NCBI RefSeq assembly: GCF_001654985.1
Contig: NZ_LXEU01000088.1
Coordinates: 1 to 64,000 of the forward strand
From: Kluyvera georgiana ATCC 51603
GTDB taxonomy: Bacteria; Pseudomonadota; Gammaproteobacteria; Enterobacterales; Enterobacteriaceae
Direction: 5' to 3'
Length of the DNA: 64,000 nucleotides
The notes below the pieces were generated by a model. The model searched no databases, was not told where the DNA came from, and saw only the letters and a list, made by a program, of their open reading frames with translations. Below are positions 1-11,758 of this stretch, piece after piece. Position 1 is the stretch's first letter; the number at the start of each line of letters is the position of its first letter. Position numbers and translations under genes: made by a program.

Positions 1-2641
1 TGCTTACGAGCCGCCGCAGTACGCTCAGCCTCAGCAGCCGGCTTACGAGCAGCCGCAGTATGCTCAGCCTGAACAACCTGTTTACGAACAGCCATACGTG
101 GCCGAGCCTGCGCCAGCAGTTGAGCCAGAACCGGTGGTTGAAGAAGAGGTCAAACCGGCCCATCGCCCACCGCTCTACTACTTCGAAGAAGTGGAAGAAA
201 AACGCGCGCGTGAGCGTGAACAGCTGGCAGCATGGTATCAGCCGATCCCTGAACCTTTAGCGCCGGTTGAACAGCGCGCTTCGTCCAAGCCTTCTGCGTC
301 GGCGTCGGTTGCGGTGCCTGAACCTTCAGCCGCTGTGGATCCGGTTGCGGCCAGCGTCCGTCACGCGGCTACCGCTGCTGGCACCGTCGCTGCCACAGCA
401 GCGTCAGCGCCGCTGTTTAGCCCAGCAGAAGGTCCGCGTCCGCAGGTGAAAGAGGGCATTGGCCCGAAATTACCGCGTCCGAACCGTGTCCGCGTGCCGA
501 CGCGTCGCGAACTGGCCTCCTATGGCATCAAGCTGCCGTCGCAGCGTATGGCCGAAGAACGTGCCGCTCGCGAAGCTGAGCGTTATCAGCATGATGACGA
601 TGTTAATCTGAGCGACGATGAAGCTGATGCCCTGGAACAAGATGCGCTGGCGCGTCAATTCGCCGCCTCTCAGCAGCAGCGCTACGGTGAATCGCACGTT
701 GAGGATTACGCCGAGGACGAAAACGACGCCGATGCTGCCGCGGAGGCTGAACTGGCACGCCAGTTTGCCGCCTCTCAGCAGACGCGTTATGCCAGCGAGC
801 AGCCGGAAGGCGCGCATCCGTTCTCTCTCGATGATTTCGAATTTTCGCCGATGAAAGCGCTGGTTGATGATGCGCCAAAAGCGCCGCTGTTTACCCCAAG
901 CGTGATGCCGGAGCCTGAGGCACCGCAGCAGTATCAACAGCAACCGCCACAGCATGCTCAAAGCTATCACCAGCCACAGCAGCAGCAGTATGCTCAACCA
1001 CAGCAGCAGCCACAACAGCCGCAGTATGCTCAACCACAGCAGCAACCGCAGTATGCGCCGCCGCAACAGCACGTGCAGCAGCCTGCCACGCCGCCGCAGG
1101 AGAGCCTGATTCACCCGCTGTTGATGCGTAACGGCGACGATCGCCCGCTGCAAAAACCGACCACGCCGCTGCCGTCGCTGGATCTGTTAACGCCGCCGCC
1201 AACGGAAGTTGAGCCGGTCGATACCTTCGCGCTGGAGCAGATGGCGCGCCTGGTGGAAACGCGTCTGGCGGATTACCGTATCAAAGCTGACGTGGTGAAC
1301 TACTCACCGGGGCCGGTTATCACGCGCTTCGAGCTGAATCTGGCGCCGGGCGTGAAGGCCGCGCGAATCTCTAACCTTTCTCGCGACCTTGCGCGTTCTC
1401 TGTCGACCGTGGCGGTGCGCGTGGTGGAAGTTATTCCAGGCAAACCGTACGTCGGCCTGGAACTGCCAAATAAGAAACGTCAGACCGTTTACCTGCGTGA
1501 AGTGCTGGACTGCGACAAATTCCGCGATAACCCGTCGCCGCTGACCGTGGTGCTGGGTAAAGACATTGCCGGTGAGCCCGTGGTGGCCGATCTCGGCAAG
1601 ATGCCGCACCTGCTGGTGGCGGGTACCACCGGCTCTGGTAAGTCCGTCGGCGTGAATGCCATGATCCTCAGCATGTTGTACAAAGCGCAGCCGGAAGATG
1701 TGCGATTCATCATGATCGACCCGAAAATGCTGGAGCTGTCGGTCTACGAAGGGATCCCGCACCTGCTGACGGAAGTGGTTACCGACATGAAAGATGCCGC
1801 CAACGCCCTGCGTTGGAGCGTCAACGAAATGGAACGCCGCTACAAGCTGATGTCAGCGCTGGGCGTACGTAACCTTGCGGGCTATAACGATAAGATCGCC
1901 GAAGCCGCGCGTATGGGCCGCCCGATCCCGGATCCTTACTGGAAACCGGGCGACAGCATGGATGCCACACATCCGGTGCTGGAAAAACTGCCTTACATCG
2001 TTGTGCTGGTGGATGAATTCGCCGACCTGATGATGACCGTGGGTAAGAAGGTTGAAGAGCTGATTGCGCGTCTGGCGCAGAAAGCGCGTGCGGCGGGGAT
2101 CCACCTGGTGCTGGCGACCCAGCGTCCCTCGGTGGATGTGATTACCGGCCTTATCAAGGCCAACATCCCAACCCGTATTGCGTTTACGGTTTCCAGTAAA
2201 ATCGACTCCCGCACCATCCTCGATCAGGGCGGCGCGGAATCGCTGCTGGGGATGGGGGATATGCTGTATGCTGCCCCTAACTCGAATACCCCGATACGTG
2301 TTCACGGCGCGTTTGTGCGCGACCAGGAAGTCCATGCGGTGGTTCAGGACTGGAAGGCGCGCGGTCGTCCGCAGTACATCGACGGCATCACCTCCGATAG
2401 CGAAAGCGAAGGCGGCGGCGGTGGCTTCGAGGGGGGCGAAGAGCTGGATCCGTTGTTTGACCAGGCGGTGAATTTTGTGACCCAGAAACGTAAAGCATCC
2501 ATTTCTGGCGTACAGCGTCAGTTCCGCATCGGCTACAACCGTGCGGCGCGTATCATCGAACAGATGGAAGCGCAGGGGATCGTCAGCGAACAGGGGCATA
2601 ACGGCAACCGTGAGGTGCTGGCACCGCCGCCGTTCGACTGA
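1..2641 (+). CDS. ftsK: DNA translocase FtsK (5' end outside window)
   Basis: FtsK is a septal, hexameric ATP-driven DNA pump that coordinates division with chromosome dimer resolution at dif through XerCD. The reading frame is open from base 2, so about 880 codons are visible of a protein usually near 1,300 residues; the four-helix membrane domain and part of the linker lie upstream. Seen here are a Pro/Gln-rich low-complexity linker, a duplicated [10 protein letters not shown] motif (near bases 647-690 and 752-795), the motor domain with Walker A GTTGSGKS (bases 1622-1645) and Walker [11 protein letters not shown] (near 2000-2030), and the C-terminal winged-helix gamma domain (about 2450-2641) that reads KOPS sequences. 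GTG at base 98 is an in-frame codon inside the linker, not the start. lolA follows in the same direction. Confidence 0.97.
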   Translation, partial: AYEPPQYAQPQQPAYEQPQYAQPEQPVYEQPYVAEPAPAVEPEPVVEEEVKPAHRPPLYYFEEVEEKRAREREQLAAWYQPIPEPLAPVEQRASSKPSASASVAVPEPSAAVDPVAASVRHAATAAGTVAATAASAPLFSPAEGPRPQVKEGIGPKLPRPNRVRVPTRRELASYGIKLPSQRMAEERAAREAERYQHDDDVNLSDDEADALEQDALARQFAASQQQRYGESHVEDYAEDENDADAAAEAELARQFAASQQTRYASEQPEGAHPFSLDDFEFSPMKALVDDAPKAPLFTPSVMPEPEAPQQYQQQPPQHAQSYHQPQQQQYAQPQQQPQQPQYAQPQQQPQYAPPQQHVQQPATPPQESLIHPLLMRNGDDRPLQKPTTPLPSLDLLTPPPTEVEPVDTFALEQMARLVETRLADYRIKADVVNYSPGPVITRFELNLAPGVKAARISNLSRDLARSLSTVAVRVVEVIPGKPYVGLELPNKKRQTVYLREVLDCDKFRDNPSPLTVVLGKDIAGEPVVADLGKMPHLLVAGTTGSGKSVGVNAMILSMLYKAQPEDVRFIMIDPKMLELSVYEGIPHLLTEVVTDMKDAANALRWSVNEMERRYKLMSALGVRNLAGYNDKIAEAARMGRPIPDPYWKPGDSMDATHPVLEKLPYIVVLVDEFADLMMTVGKKVEELIARLAQKARAAGIHLVLATQRPSVDVITGLIKANIPTRIAFTVSSKIDSRTILDQGGAESLLGMGDMLYAAPNSNTPIRVHGAFVRDQEVHAVVQDWKARGRPQYIDGITSDSESEGGGGGFEGGEELDPLFDQAVNFVTQKRKASISGVQRQFRIGYNRAARIIEQMEAQGIVSEQGHNGNREVLAPPPFD
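17..94 (+). repeat. Two 39-bp tandem repeats in the FtsK linker
   Basis: Two in-frame 13-codon units lie back to back (17-55 and 56-94). They read [13 protein letters not shown] and [13 protein letters not shown]. They are part of the FtsK linker, and the array may continue upstream of the window. Confidence 0.85.
925..1080 (+). repeat. Second Pro/Gln-rich repeat block in FtsK
   Basis: A CAG/CCG-rich block encodes imperfect units built on QYAQPQQQP (for example from 985, 1021 and 1048). It sits just before the conserved motor domain. Such blocks are prone to length change by slippage or recombination. Confidence 0.8.
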
Positions 2642-2763
2642 TTGCAAAGATGGGTAAATAAGTCAAAATTCAGTATTTTCTTCTGTCGCCGCTCGGGATG
2701 AGGTCTTAGAGTGAGTGACAGAAGCTCTCCTGGCGGGAGCATGAGGCTATTTAAGGAATAACA

Positions 2764-3375
2764 ATGAAAAAGACAGCGATCACGTGTGCATTACTTTCCA
2801 GCTTTGTTGTCAGCAGCGTATGGGCTGACGCCGCCGGTGACCTGAAAAGCCGACTTGACAAAGTCAGCAGCTTCCACGCTAGCTTCACCCAGAAAGTGAC
2901 GGACGGTAGCGGCAACGCGGTCCAGGAAGGCCAGGGCGATCTGTGGGTGAAACGCCCGAATCTGTTTAACTGGCATATGACCCAGCCGGATGAAAGTATC
3001 CTGGTTTCCGACGGCAAAACCCTGTGGTTCTATAACCCGTTTGTTGAGCAGGCGACCGCCACCTGGCTGAAAGATGCCACCGGCAACACGCCGTTTATGC
3101 TGATTGCCCGTAACCAGGCCAGCGACTGGCAGCAGTACAATATTCAGCAAACTGGTGATGATTTTGTGCTGACGCCGCGCGGCAGCAACGGCAACCTGAA
3201 GAAATTTACCATTAACGTCGGACGCGATGGCACTATCCATCAGTTCAGCGCCATCGAGCAGGACGATCAGCGCAGCAGCTATCAGCTGAAATCGCAGCAG
3301 AACGGTTCGGTGGACGCGTCCAAATTCACCTTTACACCGCCGCAGGGCGTGACGGTGGATGACCAGCGTAAGTAA
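2764..3375 (+). CDS. lolA: Outer-membrane lipoprotein carrier protein LolA
   Basis: LolA is the periplasmic chaperone that accepts lipoproteins released by LolCDE and delivers them to LolB on the outer membrane. The 203-residue product matches the E. coli precursor length. It starts with a Sec signal peptide ([14 protein letters not shown]...VWA, cleavage expected after residue 21 before DAAGDL). The chosen ATG is preceded by AAGGAA at the usual spacing. The gene lies 122 bp after ftsK and only 9 bp before rarA, so lolA and rarA are probably co-transcribed. Confidence 0.97.
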   Translation: MKKTAITCALLSSFVVSSVWADAAGDLKSRLDKVSSFHASFTQKVTDGSGNAVQEGQGDLWVKRPNLFNWHMTQPDESILVSDGKTLWFYNPFVEQATATWLKDATGNTPFMLIARNQASDWQQYNIQQTGDDFVLTPRGSNGNLKKFTINVGRDGTIHQFSAIEQDDQRSSYQLKSQQNGSVDASKFTFTPPQGVTVDDQRK

Positions 3376-3384
3376 GAGGCATGC

Positions 3385-4728
3385 GTGGGCAACCTGTCGC
3401 TCGATTTTTCAGATAACACATTTCAACCGCTGGCCGCGCGTATGCGGCCAGAAAACTTAGCGCAGTATATCGGCCAACAGCATCTGCTGGCGGCCGGTAA
3501 GCCGCTGCCTCGTGCCATCGAGGCCGGGCATCTGCATTCGATGATTCTGTGGGGGCCGCCGGGCACCGGCAAGACCACGCTGGCGGAAGTGATTGCTCGC
3601 TATGCCAACGCCGACGTGGAGCGGATTTCAGCCGTCACCTCCGGGGTGAAAGAGATTCGCGAAGCCATCGAGCGAGCGCGGCAGAATCGCAACGCCGGGC
3701 GGCGCACGATTCTGTTCGTTGACGAAGTTCACCGCTTCAATAAAAGCCAGCAGGATGCTTTCCTGCCGCATATCGAAGACGGCACCATTACCTTCATCGG
3801 TGCGACCACCGAAAACCCCTCCTTCGAGTTGAATTCGGCGCTGCTTTCTCGCGCCCGCGTCTATCTGCTGAAATCGCTCACAACCGACGATATTGAGCAA
3901 GTGCTTACTCAGGCGATGGAAGATAGCGCCCGGGGCTACGGCGGTCAGGATATCATCCTGCCAGATGAAACCCGCCGCGCCATTGCCGAACTGGTGAATG
4001 GTGATGCGCGTCGGGCGCTCAATACGCTGGAAATGATGGCCGATATGGCCGAGCTTGATGACGCGGGTAAGCGCGTACTTCAGCCACAGTTGCTGACTGA
4101 AATCGCCGGCGAGCGCAGCGCGCGTTTTGATAACAAAGGCGACCGTTTTTACGATCTGATTTCCGCGCTGCATAAATCGGTTCGCGGCAGCGCGCCGGAT
4201 GCGGCGCTGTACTGGTATGCACGCATTATCAGCGCCGGCGGCGACCCGCTATACGTGGCGCGACGTTGTCTGGCGATTGCCTCAGAGGACGTGGGCAACG
4301 CCGATCCGCGCGCCATGCAGGTGGCTATCTCCGCCTGGGACTGCTTTACTCGCGTTGGCCCGGCCGAAGGGGAGCGGGCGATTGCGCAGGCCATTGTTTA
4401 TCTTGCCTGCGCGCCGAAAAGCAACGCGGTCTACACCGCGTTTAAAGCGGCGATGGCCGACGCCCGTGAACGTCCGGATTACGATGTGCCGGTTCATTTG
4501 CGTAATGCGCCGACGAAGCTGATGAAAGAGATGGGCTATGGTCAGGAGTATCGCTACGCTCACGACGAACCTAACGCTTACGCCGCCGGTGAAGAATATT
4601 TCCCCAGCGAAATGGCGCAAACTCGCTACTATCACCCGACGAATCGGGGTCTTGAAGGCAAGATTGGCGAAAAGCTCGCCTGGCTCGCTGAACAGGATCA
4701 AAATAGCCGCACAAAACGCTACCGCTAG
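3385..4728 (+). CDS. rarA: Replication-associated recombination protein RarA (AAA+ ATPase)
   Basis: RarA (MgsA) is an AAA+ ATPase of the clamp-loader/RuvB type that acts at stalled replication forks. The 447 residues equal the E. coli length. Walker A GPPGTGKT is at residues 57-64, Walker B FVDEVH around residue 113, and a sensor/arginine-finger region with [10 protein letters not shown] follows; the C-terminal tetramerisation domain is intact. The start is GTG, which aligns with the E. coli N terminus and has AAGAGG upstream. It follows lolA by 9 bp and precedes serS. Confidence 0.97.
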   Translation: MGNLSLDFSDNTFQPLAARMRPENLAQYIGQQHLLAAGKPLPRAIEAGHLHSMILWGPPGTGKTTLAEVIARYANADVERISAVTSGVKEIREAIERARQNRNAGRRTILFVDEVHRFNKSQQDAFLPHIEDGTITFIGATTENPSFELNSALLSRARVYLLKSLTTDDIEQVLTQAMEDSARGYGGQDIILPDETRRAIAELVNGDARRALNTLEMMADMAELDDAGKRVLQPQLLTEIAGERSARFDNKGDRFYDLISALHKSVRGSAPDAALYWYARIISAGGDPLYVARRCLAIASEDVGNADPRAMQVAISAWDCFTRVGPAEGERAIAQAIVYLACAPKSNAVYTAFKAAMADARERPDYDVPVHLRNAPTKLMKEMGYGQEYRYAHDEPNAYAAGEEYFPSEMAQTRYYHPTNRGLEGKIGEKLAWLAEQDQNSRTKRYR

Positions 4729-4745
4729 CCCAGTCGTTGCGGTAA

Positions 4746-6113
<1,368 letters not shown>

Positions 6114-6133
6114 TTCCCTGATAGTTTCATCCG

Positions 6134-6159
6134 AAAAAGCGCCGAAAGGCGCTTTTTTT
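6134..6159 (+). terminator. Rho-independent terminator after serS
   Basis: AAAAAGCGCC pairs with GGCGCTTTTT around a GAAA tetraloop, followed by more T residues. It lies 20 bp after the serS stop. Confidence 0.92.
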
Positions 6160-6168
6160 ATATCCTCA

Positions 6169-6182
6169 TTGATACTGAACAA
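6169..6182 (+). promoter_or_regulatory. FNR site and promoter of dmsABC
   Basis: TTGAT-ACTG-AACAA fits the FNR consensus TTGATNNNNATCAA and closely resembles the site of the E. coli dms promoter. A -10-like TAATAC at 6204-6209 puts the transcription start near 6216-6217, so the FNR site is centred close to -41.5, the class II activator position. This indicates anaerobic activation of dmsABC. The placement is inferred from sequence only. Confidence 0.75.
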
Positions 6183-6316
6183 TACCTCTCCTGGCAGAAC
6201 CCTTAATACTCACTTCGAAGTAGCAACAGCATATAACACTAAAATAATAGCATTTCGTTATATACAAAACCATATAACGAACTTTGTTTCCAATGTAAGC
6301 AACGAAGTGAGTGTCC

Positions 6317-8761
6317 ATGAAAACTGAAACCCCCGATGCTTTACTGGCAGCCGAGGTCAGCCGCCGTGGTTTAATGAAAACCACGGCCATAGGTGGCCTG
6401 GCGATGGCCAGCAGCGCTTTTACGCTTCCCTTTAGCCGCATCGTGAACGCGGCCGATACGCTGGCCCCGGCTACCGCCGCTGAGCACGTTACCTGGAGTG
6501 CGTGTACGGTAAACTGTGGAAGCCGCTGCCCGCTGCGCATGCATGTTGTCGATGGCGAGATTAAATACGTAGAAACCGATAATACCGGTGATGATAACTA
6601 CGACGGTTTGCACCAGGTGCGTGCCTGTCTGCGCGGCCGCTCGATGCGCCGTCGCGTCTATAACCCGGACCGTCTCAAATACCCGATGAAGCGCGTCGGT
6701 AAACGCGGTGAAGGCAAATTCGAGCGTATCAGCTGGGAAGAAGCCTTTGATACCATTGCCGATAATATGAAGCGCCTGATCAAAGATTACGGCAACGAAT
6801 CTATTTATCTCAACTATGGTACCGGGACGCTCGGGGGCACCTTAACCCGTTCCTGGCCGCCGGGAAAAACCCTGATTGCGCGTCTGATGAACTGCTGCGG
6901 CGGTTACCTTAACCATTATGGTGACTACTCTTCAGCACAGATTGCTGCCGGCCTGAACTACACCTACGGCGGTTGGGCCGACGGTAACAGTCCGTCCGAT
7001 ATCGAAAACAGCAAGCTGGTGGTGCTGTTCGGTAACAACCCCGGCGAAACGCGTATGAGCGGCGGCGGGGTGACCTACTATCTGGAGCAGGCGCGGCAGA
7101 AATCGAACGCGCGGATGATCATTGTCGATCCGCGCTATACCGATACCGGCGCCGGGCGTGAAGATGAATGGATCCCGATTCGTCCGGGTACCGATGCGGC
7201 GCTGGTTTCGGCGCTGGCGTGGGTGATGATTACCGAAAATCTGGTCGATCAGCCGTTCCTCGATAAATACTGCGTCGGCTATGACGAGAAAACGCTGCCG
7301 AAAAGTGCTCCGGCCAACGGTCACTACAAAGCTTATATCCTGGGTCAGGGTAACGATGCTACGGCCAAAACGCCGGAGTGGGCATCGACGATCACCGGTA
7401 TTCCGGCCGATCGCATCGTGAAACTGGCGCGTGAAATCGCCAGCGCTAAACCGGCCTATATCTCTCAGGGCTGGGGTCCGCAGCGTCACGCCAACGGTGA
7501 AATCGTCACCCGCGCGATCTCCATGCTGTCGATTTTGACCGGTAACGTCGGTATTCACGGTGGTAACAGCGGCGCGCGTGAAGGTTCCTATGAAGTGCCA
7601 TTCGAACGTATGCCAACGTTCGATAACCCGGTTGAAACCAGCATCTCCATGTTTATGTGGACCGATGCGATCGTTCGTGGCCCGGAAATGACCGCGCTGC
7701 GCGACGGTGTACGCGGTAAGGACAAGCTGGACGTGCCGATCAAAATGATCTGGAACTATGCCGGCAACTGTCTGATTAACCAGCACTCCGAAATTAACCG
7801 CACCCATGAAATTCTGCAGGACGATAAGAAATGCGAAATGATTGTGGTGATTGACTGCCACATGACTTCATCGGCGAAATATGCCGATATCCTGCTGCCG
7901 GACTGCACCGCTTCCGAGCAGATGGACTTCGCGCTGGATGCTTCCTGCGGCAACATGTCCTACGTTATCTTCACCGATCAGGTCATCAAACCCCGCTTTG
8001 AATGTAAAACCATTTACGACATGACCACCGAGCTGGCGAAGCGGATGGGCGTGGAGCAGAAGTTCACCGAAGGCCGCACGCAGGAAGGCTGGATGCGTCA
8101 TCTGCATGAGCTTTCTCGCCAGGCGGTGCCGGAACTGCCGGATTTCGATACCTTCCGCAAGCAGGGCATCTTTAAACAGCGCGATCCTGAAGGTCACCAC
8201 GTGGCGTACAAAGCGTTCCGTGAAGATCCGCAGGCGAATCCGCTGACCACGCCGTCAGGGAAAATCGAGATCTACTCCGAAGAGCTGGCGAAAATCGCCG
8301 CCACCTGGGAGCTCCCGGAAGGCGATGTTATCGATCCGTTACCGATCTATACTCCGGGCTTTGAAAACTACAACGATCCGTTGGCGGAAAAATTCCCGCT
8401 GCAGATGACCGGTTTCCACTATAAGGCGCGCGTGCACTCCACCTACGGTAACGTCGACGTGCTGAAAGCGGCCTGTCGTCAGGAGATGTGGATCAACCCG
8501 CTGGATGCGAAGAAACGTGGCATTGCCAATGGCGATCGCGTGCGTATCTTCAACGACCGCGGGGAAGTGCATATTGAAGCGAAGGTGACTCCACGCATGA
8601 TGCCGGGCATCGTGGCGCTGGGTGAGGGGGCCTGGTATGACCCGGATACAAAACGTATCGACCAGGCGGGCTGCATTAACGTGCTGACCACTCAACGCCC
8701 GTCGCCGCTGGCGAAAGGCAACCCATCGCACACGAACCTTGTCCAGGTTGAGAAGGTGTAA
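6317..8761 (+). CDS. dmsA: Dimethyl sulfoxide reductase catalytic subunit DmsA
   Basis: DmsA is the molybdenum bis-MGD subunit that reduces DMSO and related S- and N-oxides as terminal electron acceptors. A twin-arginine signal (SRRGLMKTTA) near residue 16 directs the folded enzyme to the membrane. CTVNCGSRCPL starting at Cys63, together with a later Cys in VRACLRGRS, provides the FS0 [4Fe-4S] ligands. HYGDYSSAQ contains the serine expected to ligate Mo. With ATG 6317 the product is 814 residues as in E. coli; an in-frame GTG at 6311 would add two residues. First gene of dmsABC. Confidence 0.97.
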   Translation: MKTETPDALLAAEVSRRGLMKTTAIGGLAMASSAFTLPFSRIVNAADTLAPATAAEHVTWSACTVNCGSRCPLRMHVVDGEIKYVETDNTGDDNYDGLHQVRACLRGRSMRRRVYNPDRLKYPMKRVGKRGEGKFERISWEEAFDTIADNMKRLIKDYGNESIYLNYGTGTLGGTLTRSWPPGKTLIARLMNCCGGYLNHYGDYSSAQIAAGLNYTYGGWADGNSPSDIENSKLVVLFGNNPGETRMSGGGVTYYLEQARQKSNARMIIVDPRYTDTGAGREDEWIPIRPGTDAALVSALAWVMITENLVDQPFLDKYCVGYDEKTLPKSAPANGHYKAYILGQGNDATAKTPEWASTITGIPADRIVKLAREIASAKPAYISQGWGPQRHANGEIVTRAISMLSILTGNVGIHGGNSGAREGSYEVPFERMPTFDNPVETSISMFMWTDAIVRGPEMTALRDGVRGKDKLDVPIKMIWNYAGNCLINQHSEINRTHEILQDDKKCEMIVVIDCHMTSSAKYADILLPDCTASEQMDFALDASCGNMSYVIFTDQVIKPRFECKTIYDMTTELAKRMGVEQKFTEGRTQEGWMRHLHELSRQAVPELPDFDTFRKQGIFKQRDPEGHHVAYKAFREDPQANPLTTPSGKIEIYSEELAKIAATWELPEGDVIDPLPIYTPGFENYNDPLAEKFPLQMTGFHYKARVHSTYGNVDVLKAACRQEMWINPLDAKKRGIANGDRVRIFNDRGEVHIEAKVTPRMMPGIVALGEGAWYDPDTKRIDQAGCINVLTTQRPSPLAKGNPSHTNLVQVEKV

Positions 8762-8771
8762 GGAGTAACCG

Positions 8772-9389
8772 ATGACCACCCAATATGGCTTTTTTATTGA
8801 TTCGGCACGCTGCACCGGTTGTAAAACCTGCGAGCTGGCGTGTAAAGATTACAAAGACTTAACCCCGGACGTCAGCTTCCGCCGTATTTACGAATACGCG
8901 GGCGGCGACTGGCAGGAGGACAACGGCGTCTGGAACCAGAATGTCTTTGCCTACTACCTGTCGATTGCCTGTAACCACTGCGAAGACCCGGCCTGTACCA
9001 AAGTGTGCCCGAGCGGCGCGATGCACAAACGCGAAGACGGCTTTGTGGTCGTTAACGAAGATGTCTGCATCGGCTGCCGTTACTGCCACATGGCTTGTCC
9101 GTACGGCGCGCCGCAATACAACGCCGCCAAAGGTCATATGACCAAGTGCGATGGCTGCCATGAGCGCGTAGCGGAAGGCAAAAAACCAATCTGCGTGGAA
9201 TCCTGCCCGCTGCGCGCGCTGGACTTTGGGCCGATTGAAGAACTGCGCCAGAAGCACGGCCAACTGGCGGCCGTTGCGCCGCTGCCGTCGGCGCACTTCA
9301 CCAGGCCGAGCATTGTGATTAAACCTAACGCCAATGCACGTCCGTGCGGCGATACCACTGGCTACCTGGCCAACCCGAAGGAGGTGTGA
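8772..9389 (+). CDS. dmsB: DMSO reductase electron-transfer subunit DmsB
   Basis: DmsB carries four [4Fe-4S] clusters that relay electrons from the DmsC quinol site to DmsA. Four cysteine groups are visible: CTGCKTCELAC, CNHCEDPACTKVCP, CIGCRYCHMACP and CDGCHERV...CVESCP. The 205 residues equal the E. coli length. It starts 10 bp after dmsA, with AAGGAG upstream, and its TGA is one base from the dmsC start, so translation is likely coupled. Confidence 0.97.
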   Translation: MTTQYGFFIDSARCTGCKTCELACKDYKDLTPDVSFRRIYEYAGGDWQEDNGVWNQNVFAYYLSIACNHCEDPACTKVCPSGAMHKREDGFVVVNEDVCIGCRYCHMACPYGAPQYNAAKGHMTKCDGCHERVAEGKKPICVESCPLRALDFGPIEELRQKHGQLAAVAPLPSAHFTRPSIVIKPNANARPCGDTTGYLANPKEV

Positions 9390-9390
9390 G

Positions 9391-10254
9391 ATGGGAAGTG
9401 GATGGCATGAATGGCCGCTGATGATCTTCACGGTCTTTGGGCAGTGCGTGGCCGGCGGTTTTATCGTTCTGGCGCTGGCGCTGATGAAAGGGCAGCTATC
9501 GCGCGAGCAGCAACAGCGCGTGGTGCTGAGTATGTTCGCGCTGTGGGTGCTGATGGGCATTGGTTTTGTCGCCTCGACGCTACACCTCGGCTCGCCGATG
9601 CGCGCGTTTAACTCGCTGAACCGCGTAGGCGCGTCGTCACTGAGTAACGAAATTGCCAGCGGCGCGATTTTCTTCGCCGTCGGCGGTATCGGCTGGCTGC
9701 TGGCCGTGACCAACAAGCTCTCCTGCGCGCTGCGTAGCCTGTGGCTGGTGGTGACGATGGTGCTGGGCGTGGTCTTCGTGTGGATGATGGTGCGCGTCTA
9801 TAACACCATCGATACCGTACCGACCTGGTATAGCGTCTGGACGCCGCTGAGCTTCTTCCTGACGCTGTTTATCGGCGGCCCCCTGCTGGGTTACCTGCTG
9901 CTGTGTTGGGCTGGAGTGGAAGGTTGGGCACTGCGCTTACTGCCGGCGGTGAGCCTCGCGGCGCTGGCGATTAGCGTGGTGGTTTCCCTGATGCAAGGGG
10001 TTGAACTGGCCACGATTCACAGCTCGATTCAGCAAGCGTCTGCGCTGGTGCCGGACTACGGTTCGCTGATGGCGTGGCGCGTTGCTGCAATTGTGTTGGC
10101 GCTGGTGTGCTGGATAGTTCCGCAGTTGAAGGGCTATCAGCCGGCGCTGCCGCTCCTCAGCCTGGCATTTGTGCTGGTGCTGGTCGGAGAGCTGATTGGT
10201 CGCGGCGTGTTCTACGGTCTGCATATGACCGTAGGCATGGCGGTGGCCAGCTAA
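9391..10254 (+). CDS. dmsC: DMSO reductase membrane anchor subunit DmsC
   Basis: DmsC anchors the DmsAB dimer in the inner membrane and oxidises menaquinol. The 287 residues match E. coli and contain about eight hydrophobic segments. The start MGSGWHEWPL is chosen because it aligns with the family and follows GGAGGTG in the dmsB tail; a longer frame from 9334 overlaps dmsB and is rejected. A terminator follows. Confidence 0.95.
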   Translation: MGSGWHEWPLMIFTVFGQCVAGGFIVLALALMKGQLSREQQQRVVLSMFALWVLMGIGFVASTLHLGSPMRAFNSLNRVGASSLSNEIASGAIFFAVGGIGWLLAVTNKLSCALRSLWLVVTMVLGVVFVWMMVRVYNTIDTVPTWYSVWTPLSFFLTLFIGGPLLGYLLLCWAGVEGWALRLLPAVSLAALAISVVVSLMQGVELATIHSSIQQASALVPDYGSLMAWRVAAIVLALVCWIVPQLKGYQPALPLLSLAFVLVLVGELIGRGVFYGLHMTVGMAVAS

Positions 10255-10265
10255 GCTAATAATCT

Positions 10266-10294
10266 GCCGGGGCGATCCCGCCCTGGCACTTTTT
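10266..10294 (+). terminator. Terminator of dmsABC
   Basis: A nine-pair stem (GCCGGGGCG with CGCCCTGGC, one G-T pair, loop ATCC) is followed after two bases by TTTTT. It lies 12 bp beyond dmsC. The remaining 220 bp up to ycaD holds no gene that I can see; K-12 has ycaC here. Confidence 0.8.
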
Positions 10295-10516
10295 GTTCAT
10301 GAATTTTTTCGACTGAACCCTTCCTGCGTATTTACTCCGTTTATCAATAAAAACAATTAAATACATTTTGCTTATTCGTTTGCACCGTCACGCTGAATAA
10401 GAAACATCAATCGTCGCGTCAGAAAGCGCGTTTTGGGGCAAATCAGGTGGATTGACAATGTTTTTGGCGGTGGCATGATGCGCTCGAAATCATTCTATCC
10501 TCACGGTTTTTAGCCC

Positions 10517-11668
10517 ATGTCCACCTATACTCGCCCAGTGCTGTTGCTGCTCTGCGGCTTACTGTTATTGACGCTGGCGATCGCGGTATTAAACACGCTC
10601 GTCCCGCTCTGGCTCGCCCATGAAAATCTGCCAACCTGGCAGGTAGGGATGGTCGGTTCGTCCTATTTTACCGGCAACCTGGTCGGTACGATGCTGACTG
10701 GTCGACTGATTAAGCGTCTGGGCTTCAACTTCAGCTATTACATCGCGTCGCTGATTTTTGCAGCGGGCTGCGTGGGGTTGGGCTTTATGGTGGGCTTCTG
10801 GAGCTGGATGTTCTGGCGCTTTGTCGCGGGCGTCGGCTGCGCGATGATCTGGGTGGTGGTGGAGAGCGCGCTGATGTGCAGCGGCACCTCGCGCAACCGC
10901 GGACGGCTGCTGGCGGCTTACATGATGATGTACTACATTGGCACCGTGCTCGGCCAGCTCATTGTCAGCAAGCTGCCGACGGACATGGCGACCATTCTGC
11001 CGCTAATGACCGGCGTGGTGTTGGCCGGTATTCTGCCGCTGCTGTTTACTCGTATTCTCAATCATAAGGATGAACAGCAGGACGACAGCGCGCGCGTCTG
11101 GCCGATGTTCAAGCTGTGTCAGGCGCGCCTTGGCGTCAACGGCTGCATTATTTCCGGTATCGTGCTGGGTTCGCTGTACGGGCTGATGCCGTTATACCTT
11201 AACCATCGCGGCGTCAGCGACTCCGGCATCGGTTTCTGGATGGCGGTGATGGTCAGCGCCGGTATTCTGGGGCAGTGGCCGATTGGACGGCTGGCGGATC
11301 GCTATGGTCGTTTGCTGGTGCTGCGCGTTCAGGTGTTTGTGGTCATTATTGGCTGTATGGGGATGCTGAGCCAGGCGATGATGGCGCCCGCGCTGTTTAT
11401 TCTGGGCGCGGCGGGCTTTACGCTCTATCCGGTCGCGATGGCCTGGGCCTGCGAGAAAGTAGAACACCATCAATTGGTATCAATGAATCAGGCGCTGCTG
11501 CTGAGCTACACTATCGGCAGCCTGGTCGGCCCAACGCTGACCGCGATGCTGATGCAAAACTATTCCGATAACCTGCTGTTTATTATGATTGCCGGGGTGT
11601 CGTTTGTGTATCTCATGATGCTGCTGCGCAAAGCCGGACACCATCCGACCCCGGTGGCCCACGCCTGA
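10517..11668 (+). CDS. ycaD: YcaD family MFS transporter
   Basis: A predicted 12-helix inner-membrane transporter of the major facilitator superfamily, with no established substrate. The 383 residues are one longer than E. coli YcaD and the sequence is closely similar. The MFS motif A-like loop [14 protein letters not shown] (between helices 8 and 9) and the N-terminal equivalent [14 protein letters not shown] are present. The start MSTYTRPVL aligns with the family. It stands alone between dmsABC and ycaM; in K-12 the divergent ycaC precedes it but is absent here. Confidence 0.93.
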   Translation: MSTYTRPVLLLLCGLLLLTLAIAVLNTLVPLWLAHENLPTWQVGMVGSSYFTGNLVGTMLTGRLIKRLGFNFSYYIASLIFAAGCVGLGFMVGFWSWMFWRFVAGVGCAMIWVVVESALMCSGTSRNRGRLLAAYMMMYYIGTVLGQLIVSKLPTDMATILPLMTGVVLAGILPLLFTRILNHKDEQQDDSARVWPMFKLCQARLGVNGCIISGIVLGSLYGLMPLYLNHRGVSDSGIGFWMAVMVSAGILGQWPIGRLADRYGRLLVLRVQVFVVIIGCMGMLSQAMMAPALFILGAAGFTLYPVAMAWACEKVEHHQLVSMNQALLLSYTIGSLVGPTLTAMLMQNYSDNLLFIMIAGVSFVYLMMLLRKAGHHPTPVAHA

Positions 11669-11673
11669 TTTTC

Positions 11674-11758
11674 GGCGCGTTATCGGCCTGATAACGCGCC
11701 TTCCCACCATCGGCACTATACTGAACTCACGTCGCGCTACCGTAGCGCGGCGGTTCAG
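11674..11758. repeat. Two strong inverted repeats between ycaD and ycaM
   Basis: The first is a perfect 11-bp stem, GGCGCGTTATC with GATAACGCGCC (11674-11700, loop GGCCT), starting 6 bp after ycaD. The second is two-tiered: CTGAAC...GTTCAG outside (11721-11726 with 11753-11758) and CGCGCT...AGCGCG inside (11733-11749). Neither has a proper T tract. The first may terminate ycaD or stabilise its 3' end; the second is unexplained. Confidence 0.65.

Noticed and set aside
925-1080. CRISPR-like regular repeats
   Set aside because: The repeats are short, in frame and encode the FtsK Pro/Gln linker; there are no spacers.
6932-7861. 309-codon - strand frame opposite dmsA
   Set aside because: Antisense to a well-supported catalytic subunit; product resembles no family.
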